64,000 nucleotides of DNA from Endomychus coccineus (lineage: Eukaryota > Arthropoda > Insecta > Coleoptera > Endomychidae), in assembly GCA_958510875.1 (NCBI GenBank), contig OY294068.1, forward strand, positions 153,734,388-153,798,387, given 5' to 3'. Position numbers and translations under genes: made by a program. Below the pieces are notes generated by a model. That model saw only the letters and a list, made by a program, of their open reading frames with translations, was not told where the DNA came from and searched no databases. This document shows, in pieces, positions 34,949 to 46,734 of the stretch. Numbering within the stretch: position 1 is the first letter of the stretch; every line of letters begins with the position of its first letter.

Positions 34949-35744
34949 TTTGACCAGCGACCTCGAAAACCCTCCAGTACAGATTTTCAAGTCAAAACTA
35001 TAGGTACTTATTCACTGGACCACTTGTATTATCTTTCGTCAAATAATGGCTTTGATTATACTCCTATCATGTCTCACTGATTCTAATTCTAAATGCGGGA
35101 CAATTGAACAACTCTTCAATGATAGAAAAAAAATTTGTAATTTTAGCGGCATCACTTACACATTTAATGTGTGAGTTGAACAAGGCACACACATAGCAAG
35201 TGCAAAATTTATATCAATGAATTGAAATATATATATATAAATATTTTTTCTTCACTTATTCATGAATTGGGGCTTCATGAATTGGCGCTCCTTACTTTTG
35301 GCGCCAGTGTGGGGCATGTAGCGCATGGAATGGCCTCGCCGCCATCTATTATCATTACTATGTGGCTGAAAAGACTTAGAAACCTCAAACAACCTGAAGA
35401 ACAGCAGCATATCTTCAGATAATGCTTTGCTGTAGCCTTCGCGGTCTATGGTGGCCAGTCACGATGACTTCCATTGAATAAATCATACTTATTGTTTAAT
35501 AGTAAATCGATTTTCCGAAACGTATTAACTCTGTTTTATCATTGAATGCACTTGATACTTGACATGAATTGAGTTCACTTTGAGCATTCAAAATGATTTC
35601 ACGTGCTAGATTGTTAATCGTAATATAGCATCGGATTTGTTTACGGATTCAGCAAGTTTGTAACAATATGTATGTTTTTTTTTTCAATTCATCTGCAACT
35701 CATCACTAACCAAATAATTCCATTAGCGAACGTCGAATGGATAT
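34949..35744. other. Intergenic DNA
   Basis: No gene recognised; a 66-codon frame at 35222-35422 has no motif. Confidence 0.4.
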
Positions 35745-35750
35745 TGAACT

Positions 35751-36744
35751 TTTTTTTTTGCGTAGAGGAGGGGAAATATTGCATAAACGCCTCGGGTGCT
35801 CGTGCCCCGGGTGTACCGGACTCCTACCAACTAAAACCCCTCCTCCGTGAGGTTGGTTCTCCATCCTAAGGGGAGCCCCACTGCACTGCGGTCATTATAG
35901 TGCTATTGTGCCCTCACATGTTACTTCCTCCTCATCAGTCTGGTGTATTCTATGAATTTCAGTAGTTTGATATAGGGGATACTTCTGATTTCCTCGGATG
36001 TAGTTTTATCGTCTCCGAGGTATGTCCGACGACCAACCGCGTATGCCGTGCACTGACAGAGCACATGCATAGGTGTCTCATCTTCCACGCAGCAACCCCT
36101 GCAAGTGGGCTGATCTACAAGACCCATCGTGTAGAGGTGTTTGTTGCATGGGGCGTGTCCGGTCAGGAATGCAACAAGATTCCGTATTTCTTGTCTGCCG
36201 AACGTGAGCAGATTTTTCACTCGTTGCTGTTGGAGATCTCCCATCAGTCGCTTGGAGTGCGACATACGCGACAGTTGCCTCCAGTGGGCACGGTGCTCTG
36301 TCTCGAGTCAGTTTCTGTCCCTTCTCGTTTGGTTTCCTCAGACTCCCGCCGTTAGTTCTTTAACGCAATCAAGTACACATTGTGAGGTGATTGTGTGTTA
36401 CTCCAGTGCCTTAAGCACTGTCAGGTTGCTCAGATTGTGATTTGTCTATTCTCATAGGCTCTCTCCCTTATATATTTGAGCACATGTTGTAATAGCAACT
36501 ATTTCTGCTTGGAATTCTGTCGCAAAAGTCCCTAGGTTCAAAGAAATTCTTTCCCCTTGGTCTGTTTTCTCGACTATTCCAGAACCCATACTTTTTTCCA
36601 TCTTGGTGCCTTTGGTAAGTCATATGGATTCCCCTGGTATCATATGAGGACTGCCCCCAGCGTTCTTCCGCCCATTCAAGGTTTGAATCATGAAAGTCAC
36701 GGAAGTGCTGTGAAAGGCATGGAAGTGCTGATATTGAACTTAAT
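35751..36744 (-). pseudogene. 3' end of a non-LTR retrotransposon: RNase H plus zinc knuckle tail
   Basis: Read leftward. RNase H motifs come first: SGIVEKTDQGERISLNLGTF, ATEFQAEIVAITTCAQIYKG with the catalytic Glu. A degraded LTVLKALE piece follows. After frame changes comes a clean 115-codon C-terminus (36265-35924) with KNLLTFGRQEIRNLVAFLTGH and a Cys/His cluster CRGCCVEDETPMHVLCQC. A G+C-rich 3' UTR follows and ends in an A tract (T run 35751-35760 on the plus strand). The RNase H domain followed by a C-terminal Cys/His cluster is typical of R1- or LOA-type insect LINEs. The reverse transcriptase is missing because the fragment is cut by the mariner at 36745. Confidence 0.82.
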
Positions 36745-37188
36745 ATACGAGGACAAGGTGAAAAGCCCCTGAAAAATAAAACAGATGGCGCCACAATCAA
36801 AAATCCCTCGTGACATTTGTGATGCACCATCACTACAACGCATTGAAATTTTCAGACTGACATATTATTCAGCTCTGTTTTGACACCCATCGAAAGCAAG
36901 CAACCTTGAAGATTTTTGTAAACATGGAAAAAAGTGAATTCCGCGTCTTGATTAAACTTTATTGCTTGCTTTGTTCGTCATTCACAGTATTCTACAGATT
37001 TGTCCCCCCGTGTTTCTTATATATTTCGAAACTTGAAGAAATGGCTCAGCGGAAAGAGATTTTGCTCCAACGAAAAGGTTATCGCTGAAACAAACTCCTA
37101 TTTTGAAAGATTGCCGAAATCGTATTATTTGTGAGGGATAGAAAAATTTTGAAAACGTTACAACGAAATTATGTTGCCCTCGTATATA
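36745..37188 (+). mobile_element. Internally deleted mariner
   Basis: The left TIR tacgaggacaaggtgaaaagc begins near 36745 and the right edge ..ccctcgtata lies near 37188. The reading starts as a mariner transposase (MEKSEFRVLIKLYCLL from 36924), then jumps near 37030 to the C-terminal LKKWLSGKRFCSNEKVIAET..SYFERLPKSYYL with in-frame stops. The catalytic core is entirely deleted. TIR sequence ties it to the mariner at 16655-17662. Confidence 0.85.
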
Positions 37189-37794
37189 AAATGTTGCATG
37201 CAGAATGTAATTCCAACGATATTACTTTTTGTTTGCGAGAATTATTCAGGAATTATTCATGAGGAATACCTCGAATTAGGTCAACACATCTGAATATTTA
37301 TGACCACTTTTATCATTCTTTTCAGCTGACTTTTTCTTCTTGTAAGAATACACGATGAACATAATGAGTGAAATTAAATTCTCTGGAAGTTGTTCTTTTT
37401 TATTAATGCTTAAACAAATAAACACATGTTTTTACTGCAACAATGATTAATCTCAGCACCAAGAATTCTGGTTTTGTAAGTTAATCTTTGTTGAGATTAC
37501 TTGACATGGTCTTAACATTAAAATTCGTCATGATATAACATTGAAAACGTATACGTTTTGGCTAAGGTTACACACATTGAAGTCATCAACTTATATACGA
37601 GTAAATAACATTAAAATTACACATGAAATTTTAAAATTTAGTAGTTGCATGTCTTCAGACCGGGCAGATACAGTTTGATGAAGAAATCCAAAGGAACTCA
37701 TCACCAGAATATATACAGTTCAGTCCGCTTCTGATATTCGAGAGCATACACTTTTCGTTCGTTTTACCTGATATAAAATTTACATATAACACAC
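37189..37794. other. A+T-rich intergenic DNA
   Basis: No gene or element recognised. Confidence 0.4.
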
Positions 37795-38120
37795 TATTCT
37801 AGAATTGCCGATAGATGTTCTATTATGAGTTAAGGTTATTGTATCCAAAGATACATTTACAAATAATCTAACAAGCTAGAATTGCCGCTTGGAGATAATA
37901 ATATGTTCCCTCATATGTTCAGTTGATGTTATTGCATCAAAAATAGACTCACAAATAATCAACTAATATATAACTGCAGTCTGGGGATGATATATGCTCT
38001 TATTTTCCTTAGTGCTTGGAGATAATATACTGTTCTCTTATGATATCAGTTAATCCTATTGCATCCAACATAAACTAAAAAATAACCTACTAACATATAA
38101 CTGCATTCTGGATATGATAT
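37795..38120 (-). repeat. About three inverted units of the 92-bp satellite
   Basis: On the minus strand the marker ttggatgcaata and the phrase gcagttatat(g)ttagtaggttatt recur. Markers lie near 37843, 37934 and 38061. The spacing is 91 bp then 127 bp, the latter due to an inserted piece. Same family as 19090-20620 but opposite orientation. Confidence 0.8.
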
Positions 38121-38480
38121 ATGCTATTATTCTCATTGCATCGCTTGATATTTTCCAAATTATGGAAAAATTCATTATTTCTTTTTCTCTATGACCCTCG
38201 CATGAACGGTATGTTTGAAATTTTAGTGCTCGGGTGAAAATGTATAACCTAATTTAAGGCAAAAGGAATTATAGGCGAAACTGATGCGATTGCCGCTTCA
38301 TTATTGAACTGGAAGGCTAGTTAATTAATTCCAAAAATCAATACATTACTGTCATTTCATTATGGAAAATATAGTACCAACACTTGATGTGTACGAATTG
38401 TTCTTGTGGGAAATTGTTAGTGTACCCAGAATTCATTTGAATTCTCAGACTGCAGCAAAGGCCCATATTTCAAACAGCCC
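38121..38480. other. A+T-rich spacer
   Basis: No gene recognised between the satellite units and the PLE-like motif. Confidence 0.35.
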
Positions 38481-38516
38481 TGATGCCGCCTGTAAGGGTC
38501 GCGAAACGTCGATGTA
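38478..38516 (+). ncRNA. Degenerate PLE-type hammerhead motif
   Basis: The phrase ccctgatgccgcctgtaagg followed by gtcgcgaaacgtcgatg parallels the intact PLE motif at 46735-46777: CTGATG, helix II remnant GCC/GGT, GAAAC, GTC. The last conserved A of CTGATGA is replaced by C, so it is probably inactive. It marks another PLE remnant whose coding part is not visible. Confidence 0.5.
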
Positions 38517-38754
38517 TAATAATCTCATAACGAAGTGAAATCCATCCCTAAATCAATATATATCAAGGAATACTTCCATGTACACAATATTTAATGTATA
38601 TTTTACTTTGATTTTAACTTTTGAATAAACTGATTTGATTGTTAATACTATTTGTTCACGCATTTGCTCGTTACAAAAGGGGTGAAGATGTGTAGTAATT
38701 TTGGTATGGTCATTGGGAATGTTATGCATATTTTGGGCCATAGTACATATTCAC

Positions 38755-38870
38755 TGGCCACCTAAATCACCAGACCTGAGACCGTCACCTTTCTTTTTGT
38801 AGGTTCATATGGATACTGTTGTGTACAGAAACATAGACCAACTTAATACAAAGGATCACACAGAAATCAT
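38755..38870 (+). pseudogene. C-terminal scrap of a mariner-type transposase
   Basis: HWPPKSPDLRPSPFFL followed by a stop and HMDTVVYRNIDQLNTKD matches the third catalytic block and following segment of the transposases at 2-916 and 50921-53051. No other part is recognisable nearby. Confidence 0.65.
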
Positions 38871-39155
38871 TTTAAAGTTTTATTGAATTAGTGAAATTGT
38901 ATGACGTTATTTTTTCCATTTACGGGTTTACCCAAGATTTAATGATCGAAATAGGTACAACTTTCCATTTGAGATTTTCATGGTGGTGGCTATAAGAGCC
39001 TAGGGGAAGATTCGATCCCTCCTAAAACTACATCAAAATACACCCCCTTGCAATTGTCGAAGCAAGTGTATTTTGAAATATCTCTTCTCATTCTGGAATT
39101 ATAGCCCAATGCTCCTTTTTAAATTGTCTCCCTGTAGAGTCATGTGCTTGAGTGA
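38871..39155. other. Spacer without recognised feature
   Basis: No ORF or repeat boundary recognised. Confidence 0.35.
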
Positions 39156-40030
39156 AAATTAAATGGTGTGGTAACTTTCTGGCGTTATGTAATTATGATC
39201 TGGCATCAAAAAATGTTTTAAAATGTTCTTATGCCAGAAATGTTCATACAAGCATAATGGTTTTTCATGGAAAGGACAGAAGTGATAAGTGCGACGTATG
39301 GTAACTACATAAAAATAATAAAATATATTAGATTATGCATTATTATTAATTAATGTTACATTTCAAAAAAACAAACACCTGAAAGGTAGCGCCGCGCCGG
39401 CCAGTTTTATGTAATTGCCTAAAATGTTCAAGAAAATTTGAAATTTCTACATTAAAAATGCATTCAAAGAGGTAAATGCATATTAAGAATCTAAACTGTA
39501 CCTATGAATAGTTTGCTGTGTATAGAATTTGTTTTTCAAGACGCCAGAAAGCTAGATCAACCATAGCACTCACTCCAACCCTTATCAGAAATATGCATTA
39601 TTTCGCTAAAATGGGTGACTAAATAATGCATATGTTTGGCGAGGGTTGGAGCGGGTGGTGGTTGATGTAGCTTTCTAGAGCCATAACAACCATGTTTTAT
39701 GCATCGCAAACTATTCATAGGTGCAGTTTTGAGCTTAAATATGCATTTCCCCCCTTAGAATATTGTTTTTTAATGTAAAAATTTTAAATTTCTGTGGAAA
39801 TTTCAGACAATTACGTAAAACTGACTTTCGCTACTTATCTGGTGTTTGTTTGTTGAATTTCAGGATGCATAAGCTAACATATTTTATTATTTTAAAACGG
39901 TTACCATACCTAATTCCTACAAAAAATTATGCTTGTTTGTAAATTTCTGGTGTATGAACATTCTTAAACATTTTATGACGCCAGATCCTAATTTCATAAC
40001 GCCAGAAGGTTACCACACCATTCAATTTTA
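39156..40030. mobile_element. Foldback element, family D: about 875-bp near-complete hairpin
   Basis: The ends atggtgtggtaact(ttctggcg) at 39163 and (cgccagaa)ggttaccacaccat at 40021 mirror each other. Pairing continues through ggcatcaaaaaatgttttaa.., tattttattattt, acaaacacc and aactattcatag to a small loop near 39590-39650, where ccaaccct / agggttgg closes the stem. No coding sequence. Confidence 0.85.
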
Positions 40031-40596
40031 ATTATGTTAATGACTATAATATATGGAGAACGTGCGGCGGAACCAACAATTTTTTTTAAATACTCGTCAA
40101 AGAGCTCGAAATTACTTCTGCTATGCGCCAAATAGTTACCAAATGCAGATTTTCCTCCATACACTGGCTCTTGAACTAAAAAAAAAATAATCTCCATTTC
40201 AAATGTAGTCTTAAAACACAAAAGTATCATAAAACACAAATCGAAATGGTGTCAATATAAATGATTATGATGGCAAAAAAAACCTTCCAAAATAATTCTC
40301 TAAACAATAAGGTTTTTTTGTAGTTAAGGATAACATATATCTAAAGTCCTAGTATTGTAATTTACATCAGTGTTATTTTGTAAAAAACGTATCTTATTTC
40401 TAAATAAATAAGGGGGACATTCGTGCAAATATAAACATTATACTGTTATAGTAGTCCTGTTTATTTAAATTTATTTCTACATGAATCTCTAAATTTTATG
40501 CCAAGTATTGTGAGTAACATTTTTTTTTGAGTTGAAAAAATTCAGTTGGTTGTTGAATTTATACTCCAAAATATAATACAGTATCTTACTAACGAT
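40031..40596. other. A+T-rich spacer
   Basis: No gene recognised. Confidence 0.35.
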
Positions 40597-41037
40597 TCGA
40601 AATTCGCATAGTATAGAATTTTTTTAACATAATCCTCTATGTAATTTCCTATCAACCTGGTAGCATAGCAGACCCGATTCAGCTTTTTCAGTAAGTGTTC
40701 TATATGAAGTGACCATTTAAAAAATTCATCAATAATGATTCCAAGAAACTGCCATTAATCAGGATACTCGAAGGTTTGTCTTTTGATTTATTATCACTGA
40801 AGATTGTTAAATTAGTCTTTTCGTCATCAATAACTAATTCATTTTTGTCAAACCAGCTTTTTGCTTGGATAAAGAAATCGTTACATTTTTGTCTGGTCTT
40901 TGCTTGTCACCAGAAGGTTAATATCGTCTGCAAAATTAGTGATTGCTGAATCCTCTTGGTTAGCTATACTATTCAAATCATTAATCATTATCAAGAACAA
41001 TAAAGGACACAATATTGCGCCTTGTGGAACTCCCACA
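40597..41037 (-). pseudogene. Non-LTR retrotransposon reverse transcriptase fragment
   Basis: Read leftward: GVPQGAILCPLLFLIMINDL, then ITNFADDINLLVTSKDQTK with the catalytic FADD. After stop and frame change come WFDKNELVIDDEKTNLTIFS and LGIIIDEFFKWSLHIEHLLKKLN. These are palm and thumb blocks of a jockey/CR1-type LINE. Only about 145 codons remain; there is no endonuclease and no 3' tail. Confidence 0.85.
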
Positions 41038-42159
41038 CATTAGTGATAGTATCAAAAATTCCAATAATTATCTCTCTTCATAGAAATATCATGTGAATCC
41101 ATCTCAGTAGATATAACTGAGGACGACGAATAATCCAGAAATTCGATATCAAACTAGAAATATGTCTAGTTACAATCAAAATCGAAAGTTGATGAAGACT
41201 AATTTCGTAAGAAAGAAATATAAAGAGTACAGGTTTTTATTAAGGTCTCCCTCTGATGTAAGATCCAATAAGAAGCATTAACATGGTCCGTTTATATCTA
41301 CATGATCTAATGAGAATTATTCTCGTATAGGTGTGTTGGTACGTATAAGGTTTGAAGGGTGCTGGTTACAAACAAACAGATTATAAATAGCTCTACATAT
41401 GAACGTTTTCGTGCGTGTTACCAACGATATAGAATCGACTGAGTGTAATAATAAGAGATTACATAATTAGAACAGAAAGAGCGAAGACCGACATGACAAC
41501 CTGAAAGCACAAAGCATCCTATTATGTCATCGCGTATTTGCAACAAGGTTGCCGATTCAGTCCTTCCAGATGCTGAATCAGCTTTTAACTGGTTTTCTAG
41601 TCTACAAAAGGTACATTCAGCTGACAAGTTCAGAAACCCTTCCTTGTCACTTGTTTTATCGCAATTTCAACATTATTGTTGCAGGTAGCTTTCAATCAGA
41701 CTGCTTTATAGAATATCATACTGTTCGATATCAACAGGATTTTGTTTTCCAAATGAACATGAAGATACAATATTTCACACATTTGAGACAAATGAACATG
41801 TTTTTTGTCAACAGGTAGATCATTTAAAGTTAGATAATTAAGAATATTTATTGATTTAGACAAAAGAAGTGAAAATCCAATTTTACTAACTACTTTTAGA
41901 TCTTCAACACAACTTACCTCCGATCACAGCCGCATAATCCATAAGGCTAAGAAAGCTAGGGGACCAGGGCCTTTTTGGAAACCTCGTAGTGACTGAGAAG
42001 AAGGAAAGTTATCTGTAGGGCTTTTTTGTCGTTCGGAAGTACATAGTTCAGTCAATAAGCTGGGGAATTTGGTCGACTTTCTAAAACAAAAGCAGGGCAT
42101 CGTATCGGAACAATTATTTTTGCATGATGTTCTGTTGCCGACGTGCATCATTCGTAGGA
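41038..42159. other. Intergenic DNA with unassigned short ORFs
   Basis: Overlapping ORFs on both strands at 41418-41818 and 41924-42190 show no domain I recognise. Part of this may be the decayed N-terminal half of the hAT gene that follows. Confidence 0.35.
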
Positions 42160-42174
42160 TTGAGCTAAGCTGCT

Positions 42175-42645
42175 GTGACTGGACTAACAATAGTGCATTC
42201 TGTATTTAGATTCCTCGTACAGTATCCGCTGATGATGGATGCCGAAATTGAATTGGCTGTCCGAAGACTCAGAGAAAATTATTCTGAGGACATCGAACTT
42301 GGGTTTTCAGATGATATGGTTCATTTCAATTATTTTATATCCCAGCTAGAGGAGTTTGATAAAATTATTTTCGACTATATGGTGCAACCAATGTTCCCAA
42401 ATGTTATTACGTGGTTAAGAATTTATAGATGTCCCATGATCATAAATGCTACGGGTGAGCCAAAAACTTTATTATAACTCCAGAAAAATGCTCATCTATC
42501 TTCAATGACACAAGAAGGACTGAACTCAATTGCTATTATGGCAACTGAATAGCGATATCCTGCAAAATATAGACTTTGAGGATATCTTAAAAGCTTTCAC
42601 AATTAGCAAATCAAGAAAAGTAAATATTGAATGTTTTGTTTTGAA
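42175..42645 (+). pseudogene. hAT transposase C-terminal fragment (ZMYM/P52rIPK-like type)
   Basis: The first frame gives ELAVRRLRENYSEDIEL, then DDMVHFNYFISQLEEF and MFPNVITWLRIYRCPM, where FPN..LRI is the start of the hAT dimerisation domain. After stops and a frame change it continues with SSMTQEGLNSIAIMA and IDFEDILKAFTISKSRKV. The usual GERSFS block is mutated (GEPKTL). Only the C-terminal third is recognisable. Confidence 0.7.
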
Positions 42646-42680
42646 ACAATTGTAAAATTTATTTTTATATAATACAGACT

Positions 42681-43236
42681 TTTGGCTTTTTACCAGGCGG
42701 TTGGCCCGTTCTGACCTTCAACAGAGATAGTTCAGTCACGTTGCAAACTTGCTCGTTTCACTGATCAGCTCTATGGGAAGAGCGAAACAGCTGCCTGGAA
42801 CTATAAGTTTGTGTCGTTAGTGATTGATCTGAACTAGAAGGACCTTATCATTGTAATCTGGGAAAATTCAACATGAGATAAATTAGTACATTCATAATAT
42901 TTCTTTCTAATTACCTCATATTGATTTGGTTTGGCGTCGCCATCTGGCGCACTTAAGTAGTCTCATATTCTCCGTAATTTTTGTAAAATTCGAGAAACCT
43001 ATCAATGTGGTAAATTCTTTGATTTCTTATCGGGACATCCATTCATAGATGGCGTGAGATACTTTTGGTCTTTTCACCATGTTGTTGCCCGGTGATGACT
43101 ACCTTGACAGAGATCGTTCAGTGACGTTCATCTTGCTCGTCCCACTGATGAGCTGTATGAGAAGAGCGAAAAAGCTATCTGGAACTATAAGATTGTGACG
43201 TTTCTGATCAAGCTGGACTAGCAAGACCTTATCAAT
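42681..43236. repeat. Two diverged copies of a segment, about 383 bp apart
   Basis: tttggctttttaccaggcggttg..cagagatagttcagt..gacgtt..cttgctcg..agagcgaaa..gaccttatca (42681-42856) recurs at 43064-43236. Function unknown. Confidence 0.65.
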
Positions 43237-43710
43237 GATAATAATTATTCCCTGTCTACGAAAATTCCTTTCAAAATTGAACCGGGCACCTTATCGTATA
43301 GCGTTAATTTTCCCTTGAAATATGCATAATGATCTACGACGTCCTGATAATACTTTTCATTTGTTTTTTTTAAGAAATATAAATCATGTTTTATACAATT
43401 GAAACTCCATATTCCAAACAAAATACGACATTAATCCAAGTAAGGGATCTTAATAAAATATTCCTACGTTTGATGTTTTCCGATCAACGTTGTCAACAAC
43501 GCATCTAACCCAGACAGCATGGCGTGCACTGTTGGTGGCGCCATTGAGCTTTTGTGAACATTACCTCAACTAATACGCAACAAGTTTATTTACTTATTTT
43601 CGTTCATAGTTCCGCGTTCCAGATGCAGCGTTCAAATCAGAACCTATATATCTGGTACATAACCTAACAACTGCGCTGTTACAAACATTAAATTATGCCT
43701 GGTTTCGAAT

Positions 43711-43769
43711 ATGGCAACGATAACGAACGGGGCAGAAATCAAAAGATTATTAAATGTAAAGTCAAAATC
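43711..43769 (+). other. Putative first coding exon, copy 1
   Basis: ATG at 43711 opens a 19-codon stretch (MATITNG.., ..KRLLNVKSK) that ends exactly at a strong splice donor gtaagt (43770). The same exon is preserved in copy 2 with one amino-acid change. No downstream exon was identified, so the gene is unknown and the call is tentative. Confidence 0.35.
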
Positions 43770-44293
43770 GTAAGTTTTCATTCATTTCTAGACTAATATT
43801 GTGTTTGCTGTTTCTAATCAATTGTTAACTTAACATACCTAGTTGTTATAATGTTTGTCTATAAACACCGAAAAAATATATGAAACGCTCTATGAATAAA
43901 ACAAAAAACTCAAAATATATTGAACTATGACAGTGAGTAATATTTTACAAGTGTTTTATAGAATTAAAAATTCTTATTCCAAATAAAACGACGACATTAA
44001 TCTAACTAAGGGATTCCAACAAAATATCCCTACGTTTGATGTTTTCCGATCAACGTTGTCAACAACGCATCTAGCCCAGACAGCTTGGCGCGCACTGTTG
44101 GTGGCGCCAATGAGCTTTTGTGAACATTACCTCAACTAATACGCAACACGTTTATTTGCTCATTTTTCGTTCATAGTTCCGCGTTCCAGATGCTGCGATC
44201 AAATTAGAACCTATATATCTGGTACATAACCTAACACCTACACTGTTACAAACATTAAATTATGCCTGGTTTCGAATATGATACACGAAAAAG

Positions 44294-44352
44294 ATGGCAA
44301 CGATAACGAACGGGACAGAAATCAAAAGATTATTAAATGTAAAGTCAAAATC
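44294..44352 (+). other. Putative first coding exon, copy 2
   Basis: The ATG in the context aaaaagATGG gives the same 59-nt open stretch as copy 1 and the same gtaagt donor at 44353. The 16 bp present just upstream change the longer upstream frame but leave this ATG intact, which favours it as the start. Confidence 0.35.
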
Positions 44353-44654
44353 GTAAGTTTTCATACATTTCTAGAGTAATATTGTGTTTGCTGTTTCTAA
44401 TCAATTGCTAACTTAACATACCTAGTTGTTGTCTATAAACTCGCAGAAAATATATGAAATGTTCTATGAATATAACTCAAAATATATTGAACTATGACAG
44501 TGAGTAATAATTCCCCTTATTGACATTGTAAGTGAGAATGACCTAAATTTACTCTAGATAAAATAAATCATAATTGTGGTCCGTTAGCGAAAAGTTCATT
44601 TCTAGACGATCCCAATAATTATTTTCGATTCCTATATTGTGATCCGAAAGAGTA

Positions 44655-45262
44655 ATGGATGATGTAGGTAGTGCTTTAATCATAATTTTTATTGTATACC
44701 TATATTCTAAGCGTCAAGCACAAAAACTTGATTATCAATTCCGTACCAAGAGTTACTTAACGCTCGAGCAGCTTCTCATAATCTACAAAGCACAAATTCA
44801 ACCTGTCAGACTACTGTTCACATATTTAGAGTTAGGCTCCCAAACATACGCTGAAGCTCTTGGATTCTACCCAGAAGTGAGCTGTTCGTCTTATTGATGA
44901 TGTCTCAATTACGAATTCGTTGACGTCTCTAGAACATCGGAGAAAGGTGGGCGATCTCTCCCTTTTCTTTAGATATTTCTATGGTCGGTGCTCATCAGAA
45001 ATCTCGTCTGTTGTTTCGCCACGACAGATTCCTGGTAGGTGAACTAGCCAAGCTCGAGGCCTGCCGAACTCTCCCTTCCAGACTTCAATTTTTCATCGAA
45101 CAACGAAGTTGTGAAACCCTTAGTCTAGTGAGGTCTTTTCCCTATGCATATAAGCTCCAAACCTTCAAGAAATTCGAATTCGAATGCTTATCTCCTCTCC
45201 CAACATTCCACCGCTGGCTCACACAATCTTCTTCCATCATTATAGGTTTCCCTCTCGTGTAG
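44655..45262 (+). pseudogene. Non-LTR retrotransposon RT C-terminal fragment
   Basis: QAQKLDYQFRTKSYLTLEQL followed by LLIIYKAQIQP is the thumb/connector of a LINE reverse transcriptase. After a frameshift comes VRLIDD..TNSLTSLEHRRKVGDLSLFF and RYFYGRCSSEISS, then a frame change to a C-terminal ..AYKLQTFKKFEFECL. The fragment ends at a stop near 45262. Upstream RT palm and endonuclease are absent. Confidence 0.78.
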
Positions 45263-45692
45263 TCAACCAACGTACCTATATATTTCAATCTACAGTAAAA
45301 CCTCTCAATAACGGCCACAAATATAAACTGTAAAAATGGCCGCTATAGACACCCTTATTGAGAGGTCGAAAATGTGATTTTATTTATATTTAGTGCAGTT
45401 AAATGGGTATTTGAATCCTTTGGAAATGAATCGATTTTGATGGGACAAAGTGCATTCTCTTCAGAATGACCTCAAAAAGAAGTTGGCCACAAATACAGTT
45501 GCGCAAATTGTTTATATTGTTTATATTGTTAATAAACAATTTAATTAGCTCATTTTTGAGATTACATAAATTTTAAAAAAATACACAATTTGACCGTTTT
45601 TGATCGGATGAAGCCATTTTTTGTTATAAACAATTTATTTTTAGAAAATCTTGGCTTTCGGATGGATTCCGCGTCACAATAGCGCGTTCTGA

Positions 45693-45736
45693 TGCCGACG
45701 TTTCGCCAACCATTACAGTGTGGCATCTTCAGGGCA
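45693..45736 (-). ncRNA. Hammerhead-like motif, left PLE repeat
   Basis: On the minus strand: TGCC, CTGAAGA, a helix II hairpin (tgccac/gttggc type), GAAACGTC, GGCA. Same core as the right copy but helix II is less perfect. Confidence 0.6.
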
Positions 45737-45924
45737 GACTTGAGGCTTGAACTGAAACTGGTTGTACTGGTTTCTGTAGCCGTATGTATTGTAGGAAAAA
45801 TATCCTACTTATAAACTCTCTCGATATCTGTCATCTATTCTCAAACCCCTTGTAGGTAATTAATTCCAATAGTTTCATCCTAAATTTCTTTCATTTCGTT
45901 GAAAAACTTTTAACTCTAAAAGTT

Positions 45925-46565
45925 GACCGAGGCGATTTGCTCGTCAGCTTCGACGTCGAATCACTGTTCACCCAACGTTCCCATTCCAAACATTCTTTCC
46001 ATAATTACTCAATTGTTACCTGCCGAAAACATTTCAACGGACTTGCTACCGTTAATTGATTTTGTCTATCCTTTACATATTTTCTATACGATGGCAAGTT
46101 TTACGAGCAGTCCTCGGGAGCTGCCATGGGTTCCCCACTTTCTCCGATCATAGCTAATATCTTCATGGAAACTTTTGAACAAGATGTCATTGACAACATG
46201 GTCGCGAAAAGCTTGTTCCCTTCCTAAATCAACCTATCAAAGATCCCCTTCCTCTTCTTCACTTAGAAGGTGTTTATAGCATTCCTTGTTCTTGCGGTAA
46301 AGTCTACATTGGTGAAACAGGTCGTACAGTAGCTACTCGTGTGAAAGAACATGAGCGCTGTACAAGGCTTCGTGTCACCAGTAGATCTGCACTTGCGGAA
46401 CACAAGTTTGGCACTAATCATTAAATCCTTTTCGAAGATACTGAAATCCTAGCCCGAGCCTCAAACTTCTATCACCTAAAAATTCTTGAAGACATAGTAA
46501 TCCTAAAATATCCAAATAATTTGAGCCGTGACTGAGGATAATACCTTCCCAACATTTGGAAACCC
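45925..46565 (+). pseudogene. PLE reverse transcriptase and GIY-YIG remnants
   Basis: RT palm motif DRGDLLVSFDVESLFT, then (after frameshifts) YDGKFYEQSSGAAMGSPLSP and IIANIFMETFEQDVI. The YVDD catalytic block and much of the linker are deleted. The sequence resumes at LHLEGVYSIPCSCGKVYIGETGRTVATR, the GIY-YIG signature with its Arg, followed by VKEHE. An in-frame stop follows FGTNH, and the tail includes YHLKILEDIVILKYPNN with the expected catalytic Glu region. Confidence 0.85.
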
Positions 46566-46734
46566 ATCTTCGAAAATTCCACTTCGCACATGATCACACA
46601 ACGGCAGGGTCAGGTGCCGGAACGGAGTTAACTACCGGAATAAAGACATTGAACTGTGTAGCGTGAAGGATTTTTCCTACAATAAATACGGCTACAGAAA
46701 CCAGTAGAACCAGTTACAGTTCAAGCCTCAAGCC

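Larger units (their letters stand above)
43388..44512 (+). repeat. Tandem duplication, 565-bp unit, containing a putative first exon
   Basis: Unit 1 (43388-43952) and unit 2 (43953 to about 44512) are very similar throughout, including gatgttttccgatcaacg, ctgttggtggcgcca, tcgttcatagttccgcg, atatctggtacataacc and the ATG-plus-donor segment. The main difference near the ATG is a 16-bp stretch present in unit 2 only, bounded by atg repeats. Confidence 0.88.

Noticed and set aside
41418..42190. Overlapping ORFs on both strands upstream of the hAT fragment
   Set aside because: No recognisable motif; could be the decayed N-terminal hAT region, but not supported.
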